From: Enchytraeus crypticus
Lineage: Eukaryota > Annelida > Clitellata > Enchytraeida > Enchytraeidae
DNA length: 64,000 bases
Direction: 5' to 3'
Assembly (NCBI GenBank): GCA_905160935.1
Contig: CAJHZI010000556.1
Location: forward strand, 388,001-452,000
The number at the start of each line of letters is the position of its first letter. Within the stretch, counting starts at the first letter, position 1. This document shows positions 40,723 through 53,250 of the stretch, one piece after another. The notes below the pieces were generated by a model. It saw only the letters and a program-made list of their open reading frames with translations. It did not search any database and had not been told where the DNA came from. Position numbers and translations under genes: made by a program.

Positions 40723-42614
40723 TCACCATCTCCTAGCGGGCTTTATTTCCCTTCATGAGCCCTCCTTTTCACCTATTGAACACTTTTAACCCTTATTGAA
40801 AGCGTATGATAAGAAAAAATTAGTAATAATAATTAATAATAATAATAATAGTGATAAATTTAATTAAAAACTTTTAGCATATGCTATAATAAATCGGTTT
40901 AGTCAGGTGCTATCTTATATATTAACTTATTAAGCACAGTCATATGGGAGCGAATACGGGAGCAGTTTTCGGGGGGGGGGATGTGTGAACCTTTTTTCGA
41001 CGGTAAACCCTTTCGCTATAGTTGAGCCTGTCATAAGGTGCATGATTGATTATAAATGGCGAGCCTGCTCCCCTAGATCCACCACTTGTCACTGATTAAC
41101 TGAATGTTAAATTCCTCTTAGTTAAAACAGTTTTTAAAAATTGCATAGAGATTTTGGGGTGGGGGCTTGGCCCCCATTTCCCCTGGATAAGCCCCTGCAG
41201 TTATATAGTAATCTAGTTGACAAAAATATGAATCGCCTTACGTGCCTTTCAGGACCGCTTTTGCATAAACCAATTAGTTATCAATAGCTTGTTTTTAAGT
41301 CAATCATTGACAGTAATTTTCTGAACCAATTACTGAACTCGCATAATTCTTTTACTTAAACCGGCGCTTTACAGTTCTTGAATGTGCAATTATTCTCAAA
41401 TCATAATTCGTAGGCCTATTTTTACTTCCTCAGTATATTGGCCTTATTTACTGATCCTTGTGCGGGCATTTTTCCTAGAAGAAACGTATGCCCTGGGGTG
41501 CCTTATATTGATTCCAATACGAATTTAACATTCTATTTGTTTCATGGATATAAAGGCCTTGCCTGATTTCCCTTTTAATAATTTACTTGTTATTTCAATG
41601 AATTAAATTTTTTCAACAATAAAGGTAAACGAACTCAGTTTTAGTGCAGGGCAAATCAAAACAATACCAGCGATGGAGATTTCGAAATGCATGTAAGCGT
41701 AATTGCGAAATGTCTGTATCCACAGATCTTCATGACCCCGCATGAACATTGGTGGGAAATCACCAAGTAAAGATGAAATGTCACGTACGAATCTGAAATG
41801 TCATGCACTCTGCCAGAACTAACTTTTAATAGCTATATTGATTATTTCAGCTCTTGTTATGATGAAGCTTCCTTTGTGTGGTGTCCGGGGACGCTGAAGA
41901 GTTGAGCAACGGTTGTCATAATTCACAAATAAGAGGCGACGAAGCTAAAACTGACGAAGGCAACGGGAAACTATTATTATTGAACATGATATTATTTGTG
42001 ACCCTGTTATATTGGAGTACGCTATACAAAAAGTAGATAACTTAAGTATTTAAAGGCGACCTAGCCAGAGTCCTGGAGTTCTTTAAGACCACTGAGAAAC
42101 CATTTCAGAGCTAAGTATTTATAAACTAAAGAATACTTTGACGGTAGGTAAAGGCACATCTCTTGGGTATGTTAGCTCTCTGATAATAAAATGCTCATTA
42201 GTATGTGAGAAAACAGAGAGTATGCAAGAATATGTACCTTGAAACTCCCATTTGAAAAATAGCGATACAGGGATAACATTTGTATAGTGAAGATGTCATT
42301 TCAACAACCATACTGAAAGCGTCCACTGAATACAGTAATTAAAGTGCTTAGAGTGAATTTCTTGAAAGTAGGCACATAGATTACTATGAGGCCTTGATGC
42401 ACTTCATATCTCACATATATAAGGCGATAAGGTCATGTCTTTAATAGCGAAACCACGTTCTGTCCTTGATCTACAGCTGTTGGGTGCCAGAACCTTGTAG
42501 TAGCTGAGTGAAACGTGTTCAGAATTATTTCTCTCCCCAATAGTAAACACTAGCTTCTTCAAGATATAGTAAATCAGCAGCCTGCTAGCTAATTGAAATA
42601 CTATATTCGTAATA

Positions 42615-42618
42615 TATA

Positions 42619-42660
<42 letters not shown>

Positions 42661-42875
42661 TAAATAATAAATAAAATACTATAATAACATATATATAAAA
42701 ATATATTTATATACATATATATATACATATTTATATTATATATATACATACATATATTTATATTTATATATATATATATATATACATATATATACATATT
42801 TATATTATATATATACATACATATATATATATATATTATATTCATTTATTTATACATGTATATATATATATAAAA
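42615..42875. repeat. Compound (TA)n / TATACATA microsatellite
   Basis: About 260 bp almost entirely TA and TACA units. The 86-codon ORF on it is a low-complexity artefact. Confidence 0.95.
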
Positions 42876-43261
42876 TACATCCAAATCGGTGCTATAAAAT
42901 TCGTTAGCTTCTATAGTGACAATGTGAACAAATAAGTATGAAATATTTCCAGTCCAGTTAAAAATTTCCAACCCACAACAAAAGTAATAACAAGGAAATC
43001 AATTAGCTGTCAGCTGCTGCCTTGCAGCTGATAGCAGCGTGCGGGAGGCCTTGGACAGCAGCTAAGCTAGGACGCCTAGTAGACCCGCCCAGCTTCTGGA
43101 ACTTCCAGATTGATCAATTTTACGACAATATAATGCTTTAATTCTAGTTTAATTAATGTCGTAGTTTCTTGGTGCTTACTTCTTGTCCTCTATATCCCAA
43201 TATGTAGAAATATACTAGAAGTTCCAAGAGAGAAGTTCCAAGAAAATTGGAGTACGCACTC

Positions 43262-43500
43262 TAAGATATGTATGTCTCAATAGCGCAATGGATAACGTCA
43301 TGAACTTTTAAATGACAGATTCTGAGGTGAATTGAACCCTCGTGGGTTCGAATCCCAGCCGCACTTATCTGAGAGTAAAATCTTGGACATTCATTGAACT
43401 GGTTATACGGAAAGTATATTAAATTGCCTAACGGATTACACATGTGCTAAAAAGTGATAGATATCGACATAGTTGATCAGTTCGCTATAATCCGTGTTAA
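43262..43500 (+). mobile_element. tRNA-type SINE, family A
   Basis: GTCTCAATAGCGCAATGG (A box), GGGTTCGAATCCC (B box), GAGAGTAAAATCTTGGACAT, ATAGTTGATCA tail. Confidence 0.75.
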
Positions 43501-44232
43501 CTTTTAATGTTTTCCAATAGTTCTTGTTAAAGTCAAGCTGTTCTTTACGTTAAATCTCCCGCAAATGCCAGATCCATATAGTATAGTCCTTCGAGATCTC
43601 TAATTAAGAAGGTCTTTCTCTGTCTTTTGTTAAATCCATGAAGTTCTTTATAATCCCGTTGAATTGCTAAACAGAAAGACATGCATTAATCTAAAGCTTA
43701 TTATTATGTAAAAACCCAATATAAAAAGAGTGCACTTCATCTACTATAGCAACAATAACAAAGCTCAAAGATGTCATGGACAACAATAGCATCCCAATTG
43801 TGTTGTTGTCGTTGTTAGCTTGACTTTAACAGCAAGCAACCTTAGTAAAGATTTTACTTCAAAGAGATGAGATTGTTGCGGTCTTAGCTGGCAGCAAACC
43901 CACGCTAAGACCTTGGTTAGGCAGAATTTGTACAGCTGTTGGACTTGCGTCAGCCCATTCTTCAAAGCCTCAAGGTTCCAAGGACTGATCAAATAACCGG
44001 CTAAAATCCCTGAACTAATTTCTTGATAACATTGCAGGTCGTCTAACTATTCTCTAGAAGGTCCTTTCGTTTAAAAATGATAAAATTAGAATTTTTGCGA
44101 CAATTTTATATGGATATGAATTCAGAATGGTAGTTACGTCATTGCAAGATTCAAGTGCAAGTTTGAAATAGCTTGTTAAATCTACGAAATTCTAGTTGCA
44201 GTTCATTTCCATATTCTACCAGCAGTGCTTAA

Positions 44233-44575
44233 AGTTAGGGGGGACGCAGGGGAATTGCGCTAGCTCTCGTTTTACTGAGATGCGACCCCTGCGAGGGGCC
44301 TACATTAGAGACTAGCAGATCTGTAATTTTTTTGTTCGTATAGTTACACACATGACACGCCGCATGTGCTACATAGTTCCCTTTCTCGGTTTCTGTTTCT
44401 GTAGTTTTTCGTTATTTCCTCGTTCCTCCATTTCTCTTCATGGTGATTAGTCATCGTTGCCTTTTGTTGGCGCATCAATTGCAGAAGGCGCGGATTTAAA
44501 AATAACCTTCCAACACCCAAATTCTTACATCCCCTAGCTCTCAATTCCCACTTCAGTAACTGTCTCCCAGTTTTA
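44233..44575 (+). repeat. Interspersed repeat family G
   Basis: GGGGGACGCAGGGGAATTG, CTAGCTCTCGTTTTACTGAG, ATGCGACCCCTGCGAGGGG, then, after about 150 unmatched bases, CTCTCAATTCCCACTT. The same blocks occur at 58816-58985 without the interruption. Confidence 0.55.
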
Positions 44576-44709
44576 TGTGATTTAGTTGAAATATTATTTT
44601 TAATAATTATATTTTGTTTTATTTAAAAAAGCGTTTGCTCGCTGAAAATTTTATTATATTATTCTAACATCTTTTATTTATCTATTCTCTTTAGTACTTT
44701 TACTATTTT

Positions 44710-44840
44710 AGTATCGGGATTAACTGATGATATTATGTGGGACAGAAGAGGAGTAGAGAAGGTCTATTCGAATCCCGATCCTAGTGAAACTGGATTAATG
44801 GATTAAAGAGAAGAAGAAGAAGATGATGATGATGACGATG
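44710..44840 (-). repeat. Interspersed repeat family E with (GAT)n end
   Basis: ATTATGTGGGACAGAAGAGG, GAGAAGGTCTATTCG, AATCCCGATCCTAGTG, then (AAG)n and (GAT)n. Confidence 0.55.
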
Positions 44841-45117
44841 ATGAGTAGCCTACTCTTACTATTTAAAGTCATTTTGCTCAAATAACTAAATAATGTTGGA
44901 TAATTTTAAAATATCCCTTTTGGAACGGCTTCCGGCTTTTAGAAAACAATTATTTTAATAATAATAAAGGTTTAACGTCCGTTTCCTCATTCAGGGATGA
45001 TGTCAGGGACGTTTTTGCCTTATGAGATGCTTCCTATTGCCCTGCTAAGCTGATGCTTAATTACTGAACTATCTTACGACATGTTCAGCATACGGTTGAT
45101 CCATACTGCGGATGATC

Positions 45118-45275
45118 AACAACAACAACAACAACAGCAAAATTAGAGTGCTACTGTCGTCAATGACTGACAACATTGAGCACTGTGGTACCAAATCAAA
45201 TCCGATGAGCAGAGTGTGGGGTCCAGAACGGTGCGATCAAAATCCGGGAGGTCGGTCCGAGGAATTGCAGGACCT
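45118..45275 (-). mobile_element. Solo 3' end of the CR1-like LINE
   Basis: (CAA)n, AATTAGAGTGCTACTGTCG, ACAACATTGAGCACTGTG, CCGATGAGCAGAGTG, then CGGTGCGATCAAAATCCGGG. Shares subfamily changes with the copy at 53.0 kb (GATGAGCAGAGTG, AAATCCGGG). Confidence 0.7.
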
Positions 45276-45487
45276 ACATTAGAAGCTATTACCGAGAAAT
45301 GTCCGAGGACTAGTGGAATGGAGGTTTGCGTGTTGGTCTCAGTTCATGTGCAAAGGTTGGATATGAATGTCAAAAAAAAAATTCGGTGCAACAACGCAAT
45401 ATGTGTAGAGTTTATTTATATAGCTTTCATTAAAATCGTGTAATACAGTATAATATTTTTCTCTTTTTATTATTTTTTAAATATCTT

Positions 45488-45622
45488 ATCGCTCTCTCTC
45501 TCTCTCCTCTATCCACTCTCGCCTCTCTCTCTTTCTCTCACTCTCTCTCTCTCTCTCTCTCTGTCTATCTTTCTCTCAATCTCTCTCCTTCTCTCTTTAT
45601 CTCTCTCTCTCTCTCTCTCCCA
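45488..45622. repeat. (CT)n-rich tract
   Basis: Long imperfect CTCTCT run with TTTCTCT interruptions. Confidence 0.95.
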
Positions 45623-45624
45623 CT

Positions 45625-45845
45625 TCCTTCTTTGTGACAGGTTAAAGGTATATATTCCTACTCACAATCTACTGCCGAGTTTCGTAAAGAGCACATCATC
45701 GATCAACTGGTAATTCCCTTCAAAAAGGGTGTATGACTTAGCCACATTGCACTGTGCAAATATGGCTCCGATGTTATTCCGTATTGCTTTCCTCAGTTCT
45801 TGTTTAATCGCCTCTTACGATACGTTCATTTTACGGTTGTATATT
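45625..45845 (-). repeat. Short interspersed repeat, family D
   Basis: GTGACAGGTTAAAGGTATAT, AAAGAGCAC, GATCAACTGGTAATTCCCTT, GCTTTCCTCAG, CGCCTCTTACGA in family order; diverged and preceded by the CT tract. Confidence 0.5.
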
Positions 45846-47255
45846 TTAGTGGTGGGGACAAAACACGCGAAGTAGGAATATCGATGTTATCATTACTTAG
45901 GCCAATTTCACGCTATATTTGGCTTATCAAAAGTCCGTTGTGTCTACGCTCAATACTGTGTTTGTTTGCCTAAAAGGCTTTGTGATGTTATAAAATAGAG
46001 CTAGATATATCAGAGTGGGCCTATATAGAGGTTAATAGATGTGACACAAATATTGACATCCACTCCATGCGTTAAGCGTTGCTATTGATATTTTCTACGT
46101 GTATTGTATACACACAGAAGCGGTGCAATAATAAAGATGTGATTTAACTTAATTTAAAGTATTACACGGTTATGACCAACCGTAACTGTATTGCGCTAAG
46201 ATTATATATGTACCGCTTTTTAGGACTATCTCCAATTTTCTTATGCTAAAGGTAAAATAAAATAAAATATTAAAATAAATTAAATTCTATTAAACCGAAA
46301 TAAAATTTGTTGATTTATTGTTTTTATTATACAACCGACTTCCCTTCCATCGTCAGAATGGATTCGTTAGCTGGATAATATTTAACATTGATTTCATTAT
46401 CAGATTTACATAATAATATTCACCGATGTCCTCTTTAATGACTGTGTTGAAGAAAGTATTTATTGCAAGAACTGTCGAGCAGAGGTATTAACTAACATTT
46501 ACTGGAATAGATCAGTTCGGTAATTGAAAACATATTTTGTTGCATGTTAACACTGGTTTGTTTATGTTGACATCTGATTCATATATTTATATGTAAATGT
46601 AAGGGGTCTACAATATAACTTCGTTATAATGCATGCATATCGTTATAATGGGTGTCAGAGTTAAACTATAAGTGTTAAGTTATTCTTTAATTAATTTCCG
46701 TATAGTAGGCTGTAAATTAAATAACATTTCTAAAGAAAGTTTGTTTTAGAAATTTTATGATGAACTAGTACATTTCAGTGGTATTCTATGCAGTGAGTAC
46801 GTTTTCTTGTCCACTGTTTACATTTTGTGTCCCCGATGTTCTATTTATAGCTATTACCGAAAAGATCTATTCAATTGTTTTATTCTACTTCGTAGCATAT
46901 TGTGACTAATCCATGGTTTACGCCTCTGTTAAGGTTTCAATCGCGAATTATCTCTCTAGTAACTACGGACATTAAAATTTGCCTTCCTCCATCTATTAAA
47001 TAACAATTTTGTCAAATTATTAATTATTAATTTCACTAAATTGCAAGTAAATTTTAGATTATGGTAAAAAATTTGTCATCAGACAAATAAAAGATAAACC
47101 AACCAGACAAGGTCATCGTTTAACCCTTTAGATAGTTGCAAGTGGACTCCATTTCCTCCTATAAACCAATTGTAGACAAAGTCAGACTGCAGCAAAGTTT
47201 GTATCGTGATAACTTGTGAATAAGCTGTCAGTATAGAGACGTCTCATAGGCCACG

Positions 47256-47397
47256 TCACGCATGTTTGTACAGGATGAAGATTAGTGGTTCGATAAGCAC
47301 GAGTACGCAGCTATGGGGCGTGAAGATTGTAGACATCACGATGCAGTAGATGATCTTCCTTACGATAGTCCTGTTGCTGTCATTGTCAGTCTCAAAA
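47256..47397 (-). CDS. Putative terminal exon of an unrecognised membrane protein
   Basis: After a good minus-strand acceptor (GGTATTTCAG), a 142-bp exon-like segment reads about 46 codons to TGA at 47256-47258. It starts hydrophilic (ETDNDSNRTIVRK) and then becomes a long hydrophobic stretch (IIYCIVMSTIFTP, CVLVLIEPLIFILYKHA). The end resembles the last membrane span of a multi-pass protein, with a Pro placed as in TM7 of receptors, but no family is recognised. Upstream exons would lie at higher coordinates and were not found. The GC content here exceeds its surroundings. Confidence 0.35.
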
Positions 47398-47400
47398 CTG

Positions 47401-47640
47401 AAATACCTTAAACACACGAGACACGATGACGCGAGAGACTATAAACGATGATGCGAGACACGATGAAATGATAACACAAGACACGATGACACATGACACG
47501 ATACACATTGACAATTTGACACGAGACACGATGACACGAGATACCATGACACGATGAAATGATAACACGAAACACGATGACATGAGGCACAATGACACGA
47601 AATACGATGACACGGTGACGCGACAAGTGGCTGGACTCGG
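47401..47640. repeat. Minisatellite of ACACGATGAC-type units
   Basis: Irregular tandem array of CGATGACACGAGACA-type 9-17-bp units with an internal longer duplication (ATGAAATGATAACACRARACA occurs twice). It directly adjoins the putative exon at 47256-47397; the ORFs of 72-88 codons here are repeat artefacts. Confidence 0.85.
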
Positions 47641-47760
47641 TAACATACTCTACCTCGGATCAGTATATGCGGGGTTAAAATCCAGGGCTTGCCCGTCACT
47701 GACATCGCTTTCGAGTGAGGAAACTGACGTTAACATTAGCTTTGCCAGCTTTTTACCAGC
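47630..47760 (+). mobile_element. tRNA-type SINE, family B
   Basis: GGATCAGTATATGCGGGG, TTAAAATCCAGGGC, CGTCACTGACATCGCTTTCG, ACTGACGTTAACATTAGC, GCCAGCTTTTT. The 5' end is decayed. Confidence 0.65.
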
Positions 47761-48255
47761 AAACGATGTACCAGTATTGTTGTTGAATATTAAGTGCTTC
47801 ATACTGTTCTACATGAGTATCGTGAGTATTCAGTAGAACGCTGAGTCATACGTGCACTCCTATGACTTGGAGCTGATATAATCAGTCATGTTGACAATAT
47901 CACATAGGAAATGAATAACCGTCTGCACTAAACGAGCCTAAATGAACTTAAGCGCCGATAGGCTGCAAAACTTAAACTAGAAAATTGTAGGCTATGTTTA
48001 CAGGTTTAAATTTTCTACACTGTGTCCACACTCAATAGTTAATCAATATATTGTTATGATTTTGTTTTCGTCATCTGATTTATAAGGAGTCTACTCTTAG
48101 GAACGGTTGTGGACGAGTGTGTACATGATCGGGATAGAATGGAATAAGTTTCTTACATTACGGTATCAAAAATCAGAGATATCAGACTAGTCTTAATAAG
48201 CTGAAGGAGCATAAATTGAGTTTTCATAAATTTTGAGTATTTCTCCAAATATTTC

Positions 48256-48335
48256 TCCCTCCCTCCCTCCCTCCCTCCCTCCCTCCCTCCCTCCCTCCCT
48301 CCCTCCCTCCCTGTCTCTGTCTCTCTCTGTCTCTG

Positions 48336-48366
<31 letters not shown>

Positions 48367-48395
48367 GTCTCTGTCTCTCTCTGTCTCTGTCTCTC
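48256..48395. repeat. (CCCT)n followed by (GTCTCT)n
   Basis: About 14 CCCT units followed by a GTCTCT/CTCTCT array. Confidence 0.95.
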
Positions 48396-48610
48396 GCTTT
48401 CTAGCTCAATGCCAAATGTCTATCTGCATTAAGATACATTTTCTGCTGGTAGGCTACTTTCAAACTCATTAAAGAGCGTGCCATCAACTATAATTCCACA
48501 AACAAAGGCCACGAGCTTTATCAAGGCCCAATCATTGCCTTGAGAAAAATACTAATCACCTGGCTATGCACAATACTATCTTCAGTTTCTCTTTAGTCGC
48601 TTATTACGAC
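48395..48610 (-). repeat. Short interspersed repeat, family D (diverged)
   Basis: CTCAATGCCAAATG, AAAGAGCGTGCC, ATCACCTGGCTATG, TTTAGTCGCTTATTACGAC in family order, after the simple repeat. Confidence 0.4.
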
Positions 48611-50616
48611 AAAAGTATCAACGGCAGGTCTATTCCACAGTGACTTGAACTTAAGTAACATAGAGAGCGAGAAAGACCACGTATTCATGTTGCATTAACA
48701 GTAAAAGCAAAGCTGATGCAAGTGTCATATTAATACTGCTACACGAGAATGAACTGAATTCTGGTGCAATAGTTATATCATTGCACCAGGGTGAAGCTAC
48801 GAATGGATCAGAGGAGGTTATAAATCAGGCTGGCCAATGGTTAATCTCAAGAAATGATTTCACAGAAACCAGAATAGTGCAGTTCTAGGCTTGTAGCGAG
48901 AATGTCCTCATTTCTACTCGACTTTCCTCTATCTCTAATAAACTAACCGTTCAATCGTGTCGAGTGGAATTTGGCAGAGAAGGGGAGGGGAGAATATCTG
49001 CCAACTTTCTGTAGTATAGGAGGTAGCACGATTGGAAAATTGTTCGCGGGAATGTGAATCAGTTGAAATCTACTGTTACTGGTATGCTTTCGGAACTAGA
49101 AACTGACGTTAAACTCTGGGTTAGCTTTAGCTTAGAATCTGATTATATGCGAAAATGATCGTTATTATGAGTTTAGTTTATTAATTTTAAAATTAATCAT
49201 TTTAATTTTAAGTTTTCGTTTCTCTCCCCCAAGTAAAAATGTGAGGAACTTGAAATGATATCTGAGATGTATCCTTCACAGGAGTTACATGATAAAGGAC
49301 CACAGTGTGAGGGTTACAGGCTTCTTGCATACCAAGAACTTTAAATAGTCATAACAGATAAAGTCCTCAAGGTCTGTTTGTCAATGATGACAGGAACTCA
49401 CGGTCGGTATGAGTATGTTATACGTTATGTTATACGGTCGGTATGAGATAAATAATTATGCACATAAATAGTTAAAAGATTCTATATAGCGACACCTTTG
49501 GTTATTCTTAGTAATAAGTCTCTTGTATACTAATATAATAATATAAATAAAATAAAATATTAAAATAAATATTTTATAATTAATAAGCCAATACTACTAA
49601 AGAGTAGGGTAGGAGTAGGGTTATTTCTGATACAGCAGAAGTCGACGAATTAAAATTGCAGTAGGGCCTAAGCAACGGCTTTTAGGTCAAAATATGTTTT
49701 TAAAAGCCACTTAAACATGGATAAACCATTAGTGGATAAACCATTAATGGATTAGGCATGGAGTCCATGGACTTGGCGTTTTGAAGAAACAGAAAGATAA
49801 AGAGAGCGAGCGAGAGGACATTCAACTAATTTATGATAGCAGAAAGTAAACTTTATGCTTGAATGTTGCAAACTCTGAATTTCACAACACTTTAAATTAC
49901 AAACAAATTTTTATTAGCTTTATTTTGATTTTTACTTGATATCGTCATTCAAGTCGAGGTCGGTGCTCTCTACTTATTAAAAGTTCTATGGGCCAATTCT
50001 TGTAGTTCCAATCGAACTATCGCCCGGTTTCAGACGAGAGACGACGAACAGTTTTCTGCGATTTACACTTTTAAAAATACAAAACATAGACTCAGCTGCA
50101 GCACGGTATAGCGCAATTCGACAGCGTTGAATGGCGCCCAAGGGTGTCGAGCTCGACGAAGGCCGGATAGAGTGTTCCAGGATCTCTGTCCCTAGTACAA
50201 AGTCGTTCACCGAACCGGCTGTTGCTCCTTGTTTACATTTCTGATATTTACTATCGCCTTTGTTCAAAGTATGAAATGCGTTGCAATGAAGAGTTATCAG
50301 ACGACGTGACTTGCAATTACTATGTTTTTAGGTAGATTCATAAGCTTTGTTAGTGTAAGTTTTGTTTCTTTAGCGGCAGTTTGAGTGCTTCAAAGAGCTC
50401 TGTGCTTCTGAGTTTGACGTTTAGATAAAGTCGTTAACGGTCTTGTTACGTCAGTATAATTTTATTACAACCTTATGAGTTTTCCTATTTACGGAAAACT
50501 TCTAAGACGTATCTATCTCCATTTCAATAGTATTTTGCAGTAAATAGGCGAGTTATGCTGTCGTAAAATTGCGTCTGATCATGAATTTGTGACATACACC
50601 CGCTAACATTAACAAT
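48611..50616. other. Non-coding or unrecognised region
   Basis: No recognisable protein. A GC-richer patch at about 50000-50260 (minus ORF of 93 codons with no family match, several CG dinucleotides) could be a promoter or non-coding exon; nothing else noteworthy. Confidence 0.35.
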
Positions 50617-50765
50617 CACTGGCTGGAGCCAGTGGCGAAGTCGGTAAGACATACGACCGCGGATCAGTATGTGCGGCGTTCAAATCCAGGGCTAGCCCAT
50701 CACTGATATCGCTTTCGAGTGAGGAACTTGACGTTAAGTTAACATTAATATAGCTCTTTTTATTT
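50617..50765 (+). mobile_element. tRNA-type SINE, family B (best-preserved)
   Basis: GGCTGGAGCCAGTGGCGAAG, TCGGTAAGAC (A box), CGTTCAAATCC (B box, with GCG before it), TCACTGATATCGCTTTCGAG, GACGTTAA. Confidence 0.75.
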
Positions 50766-51154
50766 TATCACAAAGCTATTGTCTCAATCACATATTAGAA
50801 GTAGGCCGCACGCGCTGTAGAAGGCGGTATGACGCTATTTGTACTGCGGTCTGTTTACTAGAGAGAGTGAATAGGCGAACCGACTGACCTGTTTACTGTT
50901 TATCGTTTACTCACCGAGCTACGACACAACCTGGGTGGATAGAGAGGCTTGCGATAAATAAACTGTATAACTTCATCCTGGAAACAACATTAATCGAACT
51001 AACGTCAGTATAATTATTTTGATGTGATTGATTTTTAAGCTTGTTTGAATCAAATTACTCGCTTTGAACAATGGAAAAATTCACCGTAAACTAAAGACAC
51101 GATTTTCCTCTAACGACGTCATATTCTGCCCATTACATTGCACTACATAATACT

Positions 51155-51320
51155 CTCCTCTCTCTCTCTCTCTCTTAGTGCACTGCCTAATGGCAGATCC
51201 AGGGCATATTGCGCCTCCACTCTCCTCTCTCTTCTGTTTTCCTCTTCATGTCCACATACGAGTGGATCTTTAAATCATCTAACATTCCTAATTCTAATTC
51301 CTAAGTCTGCCTCTGCTTCT
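51155..51320 (-). mobile_element. RTE-like LINE 3' tail beside a (CT)n run
   Basis: (CT)n at 51155-51177, then AGTGCACTGCCTAATGGCAG, GCGCCTCCACTC, GTGGATCTTTAAATCATCTA, CTGCCTCTGCTTCT: the complement of 62.33-62.47 kb. Confidence 0.75.
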
Positions 51321-51867
51321 GTTACATAATGCTGTATGCTTGAATATTGTCTGCTTTTAACATTGTTGATTGCTTCTCATTGTTTCGAAAGTTCCAAATT
51401 CGAAGAACAATGACCAATTTATTCTTCAGCAACCAATACTTGCACAATACAAAACTAATGATAAATGACGCATGTATATTTTACACGTTCGTGAATTTTC
51501 CGTTCATGTTGAACGTCAACTGTAAACTTATTCTTTTCAAACATCCATAAAGACCTGCACTACATATAAATACATATTTTACATGTAAACTAAATTAAAT
51601 TTTAGTTGTCACGTCATGTTGCCTGCATGCGTCTAAGTTCCAACATAGCTCATTTTTAAAATCCATGACTCATGTTTATAGGAAAGACACGTTCTTTAAC
51701 AGGTTCTTTAACGGATGTCGCTGCAGCCGCTGTTCATGGAAACATTATAATCAGATTTTATCATTCTCAATTACATTCAGCTGAATGAAACGTCAAAATA
51801 CCTACGTCAATACAGCCAACTATCCCTATAGAACAGATGAACCACGGGTTTTACTTTATTCAAAAGT

Positions 51868-52020
51868 CAAGATTATCTTTGTCTTTGGACCAGTTTTAGG
51901 GATTTTGGAAATTGCACCGTTTTGGACCATCTTTTTGCTCACCGGCTTAGTCTCAATGGTTCTCGCTGTTGTCAAGGACGACAGCAGCTTTCTAGTTGTT
52001 GTTATTATTACTACTATTAC
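51868..52020 (+). mobile_element. Solo 3' end of the CR1-like LINE
   Basis: GGGATTTTGGAAATTGCACC, TTTTGGACCATC, GCTCACCGGCTTAG, GTTGTCAAGGACGACAGC, then (GTT/ATT)n. Confidence 0.7.
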
Positions 52021-52307
52021 TTACTCTTCGTTTGAACGTTATATGAAATAGGCTGCAGTAATAGTATGCAATAAGTCATATTATTGATTTTTTTGACACA
52101 TAAAATTTAACTCTCTAAGGATTAAGCTAGATTAATCCTTAATCAATTAATTATAATTGGATGGGCTAGTTTCCATTTTAATAACCGAGCTTATAGTTTA
52201 GAATTACACGTAAGGTCAGACTTGACGAGAGCAAGACGGTGCAAGGCCAGTTCGCTGTAGCCAAGGTCGGGATTTATAGCTAAGCGACTACTAATCTGGA
52301 TTGTTAT

Positions 52308-52412
52308 GATAGTGCCTTTCTTTTTGCTCGCCGGCTTGATTTTGTCTCAATAGTGCTCGATGTTGTCATTGATGACTGTAGCATTCTAATTGTTCTATTA
52401 TTATTGTTATAG
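52308..52412 (+). mobile_element. Solo 3' end of the CR1-like LINE
   Basis: TTTTGCTCGCCGGCTTG, TTTTGTCTCAATAGTGCTCG, GATGACTGTAGCATTCTAAT, then (ATT)n; almost identical to the 3' UTR of the 8.8-kb LINE. Confidence 0.75.
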
Positions 52413-52859
52413 CCTGCAAAATTCAATACAGAAATTATAATGTCTCGACTAGCCCGGCTATCTTTTGGAAATACCGCTATTAATACAATTTAATTATTAG
52501 CATTTTTGCGAAAGGAATGTCAATTTTCAGGAACTGCTGACATATTATGTAGTAATAAAGAAATTTTCAGCAGAAACAGGCATCCGGAAATTCTCAAGCT
52601 ACGATTTAGAAGAAAGATTTAATATGTAGCCTAAAACGGAACTAGCGCTGATTCAGTGATATTTTTATTTCTCTCCTCTTGAGTTTTCACGTTTGCTTTT
52701 AGTCACATTTAATACGCACATAGCTGTTATATAATAATATAGGTAATCAGCTAGATAGAGTGTATTTCGCACTTACGGGTGACCGTTTATTTGTATCTTG
52801 ATTGATCTTGATTGATCAGCCGTGGAATTTAATAGCGTTCCTACATAGACGATGAAGCA

Positions 52860-53250
52860 TAACCATGCACAACCATCATGCCGTACACAACCATACACAA
52901 CCACACAGAACCATTATGTCATTCACAACCATGCACAATCGTGCACAGCCATCATGCCGTATACAACCATACACAACGATTATGCCATTCACAACCATGC
53001 ACAGTCATACACCACCGTCATGCAATAACAACAACAACAATACGATTAGAGTGCTACTGTTGTCCATGACAACATTGAGCACTGTGAAACAAAATCAGAG
53101 CCGATGAGCAGAGTGAGGGGTCCAAAAACGGTGCGAGCCAAAATCCGGGTAGTCAGTCCATGCCATACACAACCATACACAACCAGACACAACCATCATG
53201 CCATACACAACCATACACAAAGATTATGTCATTCACAACCGTATGCATTA
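52860..53250. repeat. ACACAACCAT minisatellite interrupted by a CR1-like 3' end
   Basis: Units built from CATACACAACCAT and CATCATGCC extend 52860-53021 and 53161-53250. Between them, 53022-53160 is a minus-orientation CR1-like 3' end: (AAC)n, GATTAGAGTGCTACTGTTG, GAGCACTGTG, CCGATGAGCAGAGTG. Confidence 0.8.

Larger units (their letters stand above)
38471..42600. other. Non-coding region with microsatellites
   Basis: No coding signal recognised. Holds a (TA)n at 40398-40470, a 13-bp tandem repeat at 40657-40722, remnants of families E (39610-39700) and D (41880-41980 and about 42200-42255), and a G-rich stretch ending CCCCTGGATAAGCCCCTGCAG-like near 41200 that may be a decayed hAT end. Confidence 0.45.

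Noticed and set aside
42585-42845. 86-codon Ile/Tyr-rich ORF
   Set aside because: Translation of (TA)n and TATACATA repeats.
47392-47705. Ser/Val/Arg/Cys-repeat ORFs of 72-88 codons
   Set aside because: All three frames stay open because of the ACACGATGAC-type minisatellite; this is low complexity, not a gene.
49986-50267. 93-codon minus ORF in a GC-richer patch
   Set aside because: No family similarity or splice evidence; kept only as a possible promoter or non-coding exon in the region note.
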